Below, in pieces: positions 58,771-64,000 of a stretch of DNA of 64,000 bases. The stretch is from positions 145,522,476 through 145,586,475 of the forward strand of contig NC_133650.1 in NCBI RefSeq assembly GCF_009905375.1. The letters are read 5' to 3'. Positions within the stretch are counted from its first letter, which is position 1; each line of letters opens with the position of its first letter. The translations under genes were made by a program, and so were the position numbers. The notes under the pieces are model-generated. The model searched no databases, was not told the origin of the DNA, and saw nothing but the letters and a program-made list of their open reading frames with translations. The stretch is from Apium graveolens. Lineage: Eukaryota > Streptophyta > Magnoliopsida > Apiales > Apiaceae.

Positions 58771-59865
58771 ATGACTTCACTAGCTGCTACTAAACCTTTT
58801 ACTTATGGTGATGCTAAGTTTGTTACTAACAATTACTCGGCAATACTGGACAACAATAGTGTCAACATTGATTTTCATATGTTTCGGGACTTTTTGAGTT
58901 CCGGTGAGATTGGGTTTGCTCTCACAGCTCCACCCACAATCTCTGGTGACCAGGTACTAGCTATTTGGAAGAGTGGTGTCTATGAGGATGGATGAGCTAA
59001 TGGGACTCCAAACCTAGTGTTTGAGTTTGATAATAAAATAAGGATTATAACTCCTCAAACTGTAAAGGATGCATTACAGATGCCTGCTCATGACTCCTAC
59101 TCAACTTTTGTGGGAGATGCTGAGATGAGGAGGTTTTTTTACTGAGATAGGCTATGAAACGGATTTGAAGAACCTTGGTCAGTTGAAAAGAAATGGGCTC
59201 ACGAAGGAATGAAATTTCTTTTTCGATTACATCACAAAGGCCTCCAACAACAAATCTTCCAACTTTGATTCTCTACCCATCATGACACAACAAATTGGGT
59301 ATTCTTTAATTCATGATTCCCATTATGATCTTGGTAGAGTATTTTTATGTTTCATAGGAGATAGGTTAAAAGCTGATAGGCATACAGTGTACTATGCTAC
59401 ATTCTGTCAATTAATCTTCAATATATGTTTCCCTGATACCCCTATCCCCAATAATCAAATTGTGTCAGTTTTTAAACTTACAAAGAGGGCTTTCTCTAAT
59501 CTCATTTCATAAGATGAAAAGAAAGAAGAATTAGCTCCTTTAAGGTTGCCACTAGTTGCTAGGACCTTGCTCATTGCAAGACTCTCTGTGACTTATGGTT
59601 TTCCAAATAGACAGAGTGCTCAGCTGCAGGCAATCACCATTGGGAACCCCCCCTGTAGCTCACCCCAACACAACAACCCAAACCCAAACACAAACACAAA
59701 CCACCTCAGGTGCCTCTCAAAAGACACCTGTTGTACAAAGAAAGAAGGCTCCAGTTGAGAAACCCCGGGAGGGTAGGACATCAGCTGCTACAAATACTGA
59801 TGTAGCTAAATCGAAAGCTGATGCAACACAAGTTCCTCAATCTTCTAAGCCTTCAGAATTGTTGT
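58771..59865 (+). pseudogene. Extra 3' ORF of copia element D (broken)
   Basis: Starts MTSLAATKPFTYGDAKF. The frame is stopped at 58993-58995 (TGA where Trp fits), shifted in a T-run near 59135-59142, stopped again near 59209 and 59510, and shifted in a C-run near 59646. Across these breaks it gives a helical domain (DFHMFRDFLSSGEIGFAL, PQTVKDALQMPAHD, EMRRFF, FFDYITKASNNK, QQIGYSLIHDSHYDLGRVF) followed by a Thr/Gln/Lys-rich tail with QTQTQTQTT. It resembles the accessory ORFs found after pol in some plant Sireviruses. I see no clear transmembrane segment, so env-like is not supported. Element E's LTR cuts it near codon SKPSELL. Confidence 0.6.
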
Positions 59866-59870
59866 GCATA

Positions 59871-60819
59871 TGTTGTGTACTTGATGATTTCATAAACAAA
59901 ACACCTAAGTAGATTTTACTTAGTGAAATAATGTAGCACTCGACGGATAAGAATTATAGTCCCGACGGATAACTCATTATAGTCCCGACGGATGATGATT
60001 TATTATCCATCGAGTGAGTAGCTTATGTAATAATAAGTCTGTAGCACATTTCTGCATACACCTTTGTATAGATTCTGTAGTAGCATATAAGTCATGTTGA
60101 CTTTAACTAGATATGCAGAATAGGTTGATTAATTGTATATAAATGATGTCTTGTAATTCTCCATAAGTGAAATGAAGTCAAGTGCCAAAATAGCTACCGA
60201 CGGATGATTAACAAAGCCATCGACGGATGATCAATGAAGCCATCGACGGATGATCATGAAACCATCGGACAAAGACTTCAAACATTAGTTGACAGTGACA
60301 ACTGGTCAGATGCGTCGGGATGTATGCAAATGGAATGATGAAGCCTATTAATTGGGTAATAGAGAACAAAGTAGAAAAGCATAAAAAACTGATAGTTTTT
60401 ATAATGATTCTATCTTTTGACTTTGTAATCTTGGTAATATATAAACCAAGAAGTAGCAAATAGAAACAGATATCTGAGATATAAAAAGTGAGAAATATTT
60501 GTAAGCTAATTTATTAGCATTTCTCTATATTCTCAGTAGTTCAAATTTGTAAGCAACTGTGAGCATTCTTGCACACAGATTTCTCTCGATATAATATATA
60601 TCTCTGGTGGAATTGTTTAAATCCAGTGGAAAGTTTTTAAAGACTCTTGTTTCTTTAATTACTTATGTTTTAATTCACTTAAGTTTTTATTCCGCATTGT
60701 GCTAATCAAAACACTTATATTTGTATTCTAGTTTGAACATTTTTATTTTAAGAAAAACGTTCAAGAATTCCATTCAACCCCCCTTCTGTAATTCTTGCTA
60801 TATTGTTAAGGGACTAACA
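59871..60819 (+). repeat. Element E 5' LTR (about 949 bp; start uncertain)
   Basis: The end is clear: GGACTAACA before the primer site. The start is placed at TGTTGTGTACTTGATGATTTC because TGTT mirrors AACA and because element D's LTR also starts TGTT...TTGATGAT; starts at 59863 or 59932 are possible. It contains two runs of three CGACGGAT octamers at 22-23 bp spacing (59941-59993 and 60198-60251) and a TATA box at 60438-60445. The 3' LTR is off-window, so the start cannot be checked. Confidence 0.7.
60438..60445 (+). promoter_or_regulatory. TATA box of element E LTR
   Basis: TATATAAA in GGTAATATATAAACCAAG, about 380 bp before the LTR end. Confidence 0.65.
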
Positions 60820-60821
60820 AT

Positions 60822-60833
60822 TGGTATCAGATC
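60822..60833 (+). other. Primer-binding site of element E
   Basis: TGGTATCAGATC, two bases after the LTR end; differs from the usual TGGTATCAGAGC at the eleventh base. Confidence 0.85.
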
Positions 60834-60880
60834 AAGCTCTTAATCTACAAAGAGTTTAAAGATCAAAACAATTCAGAAAG

Positions 60881-62714
60881 ATGAACAAGAAGGATGTTGG
60901 AGTCAAGATTCCTTTTCTAGATAAAGATAATTACCATCATTGGAAGGTAAAGATGCATCTTCATATGCTTTCTCAAGATGAGGCCTATGTGGACTGCATA
61001 GAAAGAGGCCCTCATGTTCCAATGAGAGATGCAACAGGAAACGAGCCATCAGTTCCCAAGCCAAGGCATGAATGGTCTGATCCTGACATTGAGCAAGTCA
61101 GGAAGGATAAAAAGGCCATGAATATTCTGTTTAATGGAGTTGATGCAGACATGTTTGACAACATTATCAACTGCAAAACTGTCAAGGAAGATTGGGATAC
61201 TATACAGATAATATGTGATGGCACTGAGCAAGTTAGAGAAAATAAGATGCAGCTCTTGATTCAACAATATGAGCATTTTCACAATGAGGAAAGTGAGTCT
61301 CTCTGACATTTTTAGTAGGTTTCAAAAACTACTAAATGCTCTTAAGTTGCATGGAAGAGTCTATCAGACTAAAGACTCTAATCTGAAATTCCTTAGATCT
61401 CTTTCAAAGGAATGGAAACCAATGACAGTCTTATTAAGAAACTCACAAGACTATAAGGAGTTTACTTTGGAGAGACTGTATGGCATCCTGAAAACCTATG
61501 AGCTTGAAATAGAGCAGGATGAAAGGATGGAGAGAGGAAAGAAGAAAGGAGGATCCATTGCACTAGTTGCTGATTTGGAAAAGGAGAAGGAAGTGAAGAT
61601 GGAAGCTGTTGAATCAACTTCTAAGGTCTGTGAGAACAATGGCAAGGGGCTTGCAGTAGAAAGTGAAGATTCATTGAGCCAAGATGAGATGGAGGACATT
61701 GATGACCACCTAGCATTTCTTTCCAGGAGATTTTCCAAGCTCAAGTTCAAGAAGAACTTTAGAGCAACCAAGCCAAATAGAAACATGGTGGATAAGTCAA
61801 AATTCAAATGTTTCAAATGTGGCTTGGCGGGGCATTTTGCCAATGAGTGTAGAAAGTCATATTCCAGTAAGAAAAAGTTTGAGTCTGTGGATTATAAGCA
61901 AAAATACTTTGATCTACTCAAACAAAAGGAAAGGGCTTTTATTACACAAGAAAATGACTGGGCAGCAGATGGTTTGGATGAAGATGAAGATGTCAGCTAT
62001 GTCAATCTAGCCCTAATGGCCAAGTCTGATGAGACAGAGACAAGTTCCTCAAGCAATCAGGTAATTACTACAAACCTTGCACATCTATCTAAAGCTGAGT
62101 GTAATGATGCCATAAATGACATGTCTACAGAATTATATCATTTGCGTGTTACACTTAAGTCTCTTACTAAAGAAAATGCTAAAATCAAAGAAAACAATTT
62201 GTTTTTAAGTGAGAGAAATAATGTGCTTGAGTCTCAGTTTATTGATTTTGAGAAATTAAGAATTGAGTGTAAGATTGCCAAGGAGGAATTAACCGAGTCC
62301 TTGAAAAAGGAAGAGATTTTAAAGAAGCAGCTCAGACGTGAACAAGAGGTGATTAAAGCATGGAAAACATCCAGGGATGTCCATGCTCAAATCACCAAAG
62401 TTCAAGGAATTGAGTCTTTCTGTGATGAAGCCTGGAAAAAGAACAAAGACAAACTAGAACCTAATTTGGTAGATGGACTGCTAACAGATGTAGACTCGAC
62501 GGATGATGAGGACTATCCGTCGGATAACAAAAAATGTTATCCGTCGAATGATGAAAATCCTCATCCGTCGGCTGTGAGCAAGCCCATTAGCAAAGCCAAA
62601 CTAATCAAGCTGAATGAGAAGTATGGGTCTGTTTCCAAGAACTTTATTTCAGGAGAGTCAAGTCAAGTTAAGAAAGAGAAAAAGGATAATGTTGGTCACA
62701 TGACTGTCAAATAG
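60881..62714 (+). pseudogene. gag of copia element E (one frameshift)
   Basis: Opens MNKKDVGVKIPFLDKDNYHHWKVKM at 60881 (typical copia gag start: F-x-x-x-N-Y-x-x-W). The first frame ends at 61306, and a second overlapping frame (61269-62714) carries on from SDIFSRFQKLLNALK; the switch is near 61290-61303. Next come LERLYGILKTYELEIEQ, an acidic/Lys-rich linker, a perfect zinc knuckle CFKCGLAGHFANEC (about 61808-61850), a coiled coil (about 62120-62350) and a tail where CGACGGAT/ATCCGTCG octamers encode repeated PS units. Apart from the frameshift this gag is complete. The single shift could be a mutation or, less likely, an assembly error. Confidence 0.85.
62497..62570 (+). repeat. CGACGGAT octamer cluster inside element E gag
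   Basis: One CGACGGAT (62497-62504) and three ATCCGTCG (62515-62522, 62539-62546, 62563-62570), the last three exactly 24 bp apart, within the coding tail of gag. The same octamer forms two clusters in the LTR. Confidence 0.9.
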
Positions 62715-63205
62715 TTAAGTGACAGAATTGAGAAAATTGAGGTAAAAACAGAGATGAAAAGGAAAAACAATAGGAATGGTAAAGTAGGGATTAACAAACA
62801 CAATAACTACATACCTGATAAATATGCTCCTAGAAAAATCTGTGTCAAGTGTGGTAGTGTAAATCATTTGTCTGTTAATTACAAATCTGCCATGCCTACT
62901 CCCATATATGTTCAGTCTAAATTTCCTAACATAAATGCCATGCCTCCCATGCCTGTTAATGCTATGCCTACACAGAAATGAATGCACAGTTTGCTAATAT
63001 GTCATTTGCACCTAATCCTTATTATGCTGCATATAGTATGCCACAAATGCCATTTAGCATGCCTTACTGGAATAACATGTTCAGACCAAGCATGCCATTT
63101 CCTGTTAATCATAATATGCATGATAATTTTGTTGCAATGAATGGTTTCAAAGGTCCAATCCAAATGACTAAGGATGAATCTAAATTCCTAAGTCAAATGA
63201 GATAA
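62715..63205 (+). pseudogene. gag-protease linker of element E: second zinc knuckle and Met/Pro-rich tract
   Basis: After the TAG at 62712-62714 the frame reads on through a second knuckle-like motif (CVKCGSVNHLSVNY, last Cys changed to Tyr) and a Met/Pro-rich tract. That tract continues in another frame at 62978-63205 (PQMPFSMPYWNNMFRPSMPF, then MTKDESKFLSQMR). Sireviruses have long spacer regions here; no catalytic domain is present. Confidence 0.65.
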
Positions 63206-63294
63206 GACCTAAGAAACAGAAAAAGAAAGCTAACAAGGAGGACCCAAGGAAACTTGGGTACCAAAATCAACTTGATTTGATTTTGATGTGTGCA

Positions 63295-64000
63295 GGGAAA
63301 CAGAAAGAATCTTTGGTACTTGGATAGTGGTTGTTCAAGACACATGACTGGTGATTCTACCCTGCTCACAGAGTTTAAGGAGAGAGCTGGCCCAATTATT
63401 ACTTTTGGAGATGACAACAAGGGTTACTGTGGGATATGGCTTGATTTCAAAGGACAATGTCATCATTGAGGAGGTTGCCTTAGTGGATGGTCTCAAACAT
63501 TAGCTGTTGAGTATCAGCCAGCTTTGTGACAAAGTCAATTCAGTAACCTTCAACTCAGAAGCATATGTTGTGACTAATAAAAGAAGCAACAAAGTGGTTC
63601 TCACTGGTGTGAGAAAAGGAAATGTGTACCTAGCTGATTTCAACTCATCTAATAAAGGATCTATAACTTGTCTTCTCAGTAAAGCAAGCCAAGATGAAAG
63701 TTGGCTATGGCACAAGAAGCTATCTCATTTAAACTTCAAGACCATGAATGAGCTGGTAAAGAAAGAAATGGTAAGAGGCATTCCTCTAGTGGAGTTTTCA
63801 AAGGATGGACTGTGTGATGCCTGCCAAAAAGGGAAGCAGATCAAAGCATCATTCAGGAAGAAACTTGATTCAACAATTGAAGAGCCTTTGCAACTGCTTC
63901 ACATGGATTTGTTTGGACTAGTCAATGTATTGTCCATCTCAAGGAAAAGATTTTGCCTAGTAATTGTAGATGATTTCTCAAAGTTCTCTTGGACATATTT
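63295..64000 (+). pseudogene. Protease and integrase start of element E (partial)
   Basis: Protease at about 63305-63420: NLWYLDSGCSRHMTGDSTLL with an intact D-S-G triplet. A frameshift near 63420 and a TAG near 63501 break it. From about 63504 the frame stays open to the window end: YLADFN, ESWLWHKKLSHLNFKTMNELV (His pair of the zinc-binding region), LCDACQKGKQ (Cys pair), LLHMDLFGLVNV with the first catalytic Asp, and VIVDDFSKFSWTYF. The rest of pol is off-window. Confidence 0.8.

Larger units (their letters stand above)
38525..59870 (+). mobile_element. Element D: decayed Sirevirus-like Ty1/copia element, interrupted by C and cut by E
   Basis: 5' LTR 38525-39032, primer site 39035-39046, gag (about 39093-40870), protease-integrase-RT-RNase H (about 41317-44676), a spacer, and an extra 3' ORF (58771-59865). 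Element C splits the spacer between 45105 and 58585 with duplicated CCATG. Element E interrupts the extra ORF near 59870, so D's PPT and 3' LTR are off-window. The order gag-PR-INT-RT-RH marks Ty1/copia. The long coiled-coil gag, two zinc-knuckle regions and an extra ORF after pol fit the Sirevirus (Maximus/SIRE) lineage. Many stops and frameshifts make it defective. Confidence 0.85.
59871..64000 (+). mobile_element. Element E: Sirevirus-like Ty1/copia element, 5' part
   Basis: 5' LTR (about 59871-60819), primer site at 60822, gag, protease and the start of integrase, running off the right edge. It interrupts the extra ORF of D. Its coding region has only a few lesions in 3.1 kb (a gag frameshift near 61290, a stop at 62712-62714, a frameshift near 63420 and a stop near 63501), so it is much less decayed than D. 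Gag is long, with two knuckle regions and a coiled coil, as in Sireviruses. Confidence 0.85.

Overview
The window looks like intergenic heterochromatin from a large plant genome. I found no host gene, tRNA or rRNA. Almost every base belongs to LTR retrotransposons inserted into one another. Three things point to a plant: initiator-tRNA-Met primer sites (TGGTATCAGAGC), Tekay/Del-type chromovirus pol remains with about 4-kb LTRs, and Sirevirus-type Ty1/copia elements. A eudicot seems likely, but the species cannot be read from the sequence.

Layout, left stack. Element 0 (Ty3/gypsy chromovirus, + strand) ends here: the integrase tail with chromodomain (2-322), then the PPT and a 3' LTR split into 363-2150 and 31293-33615. 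Element A (2151-31287, +, TSD TTTGG) sits inside that LTR. A has about 4.2-kb LTRs, and its internal region is scrambled and full of stops. A also carries a 1,735-bp tandem duplication (5629-7363 and 20794-22528). Element B (7371-20785, - strand, TSD ATATG) landed in the 10-bp filler at that duplication junction. B has nearly identical 4.3-kb LTRs and no visible coding capacity. Element 0 itself lies in the tail of an older chromovirus LTR (X1, 33616-34128), and X1 abuts the primer site of a - strand copia LTR (F, 34142-35698).

Layout, right stack. A 45-bp copia RT scrap (G) is followed by a truncated chromovirus LTR (X2, 35744-38524). X2 is cut by copia D (starts 38525, +), a decayed Sirevirus-like element with gag, pol and an extra 3' ORF. 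D is interrupted by element C (45106-58584, -, TSD CCATG), which belongs to the same non-autonomous family as A. Further on, D is interrupted by copia E (about 59871 to the window end, +), whose gag and protease/integrase start are still fairly open.

Eye counts of LTR differences give a rough age order: C oldest, then A, then the duplication inside A, then B, which is very young.

The most unusual observation is in the giant chromovirus LTRs. Diverged families (0, A, C, B, X1) keep a splice-acceptor-like CAG about 0.3-0.5 kb before the LTR end, and just after it the first ATG opens a small ORF. In element 0 this ORF begins MARLRRTARKSVPGG and in A MARLQQTQRKRVG, close to the histone H3 tail (MARTKQTARKSTGG). 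Upstream, families 0, A, C and B share an AG|GCAAGT GC-type donor-like site; a conventional upstream intron is also suggested in 0, A, C and X2. Together these suggest a spliced leader, possibly captured from an H3.3-type gene, in elements whose integrase carries a chromodomain. This is inference and needs homology and transcript data.
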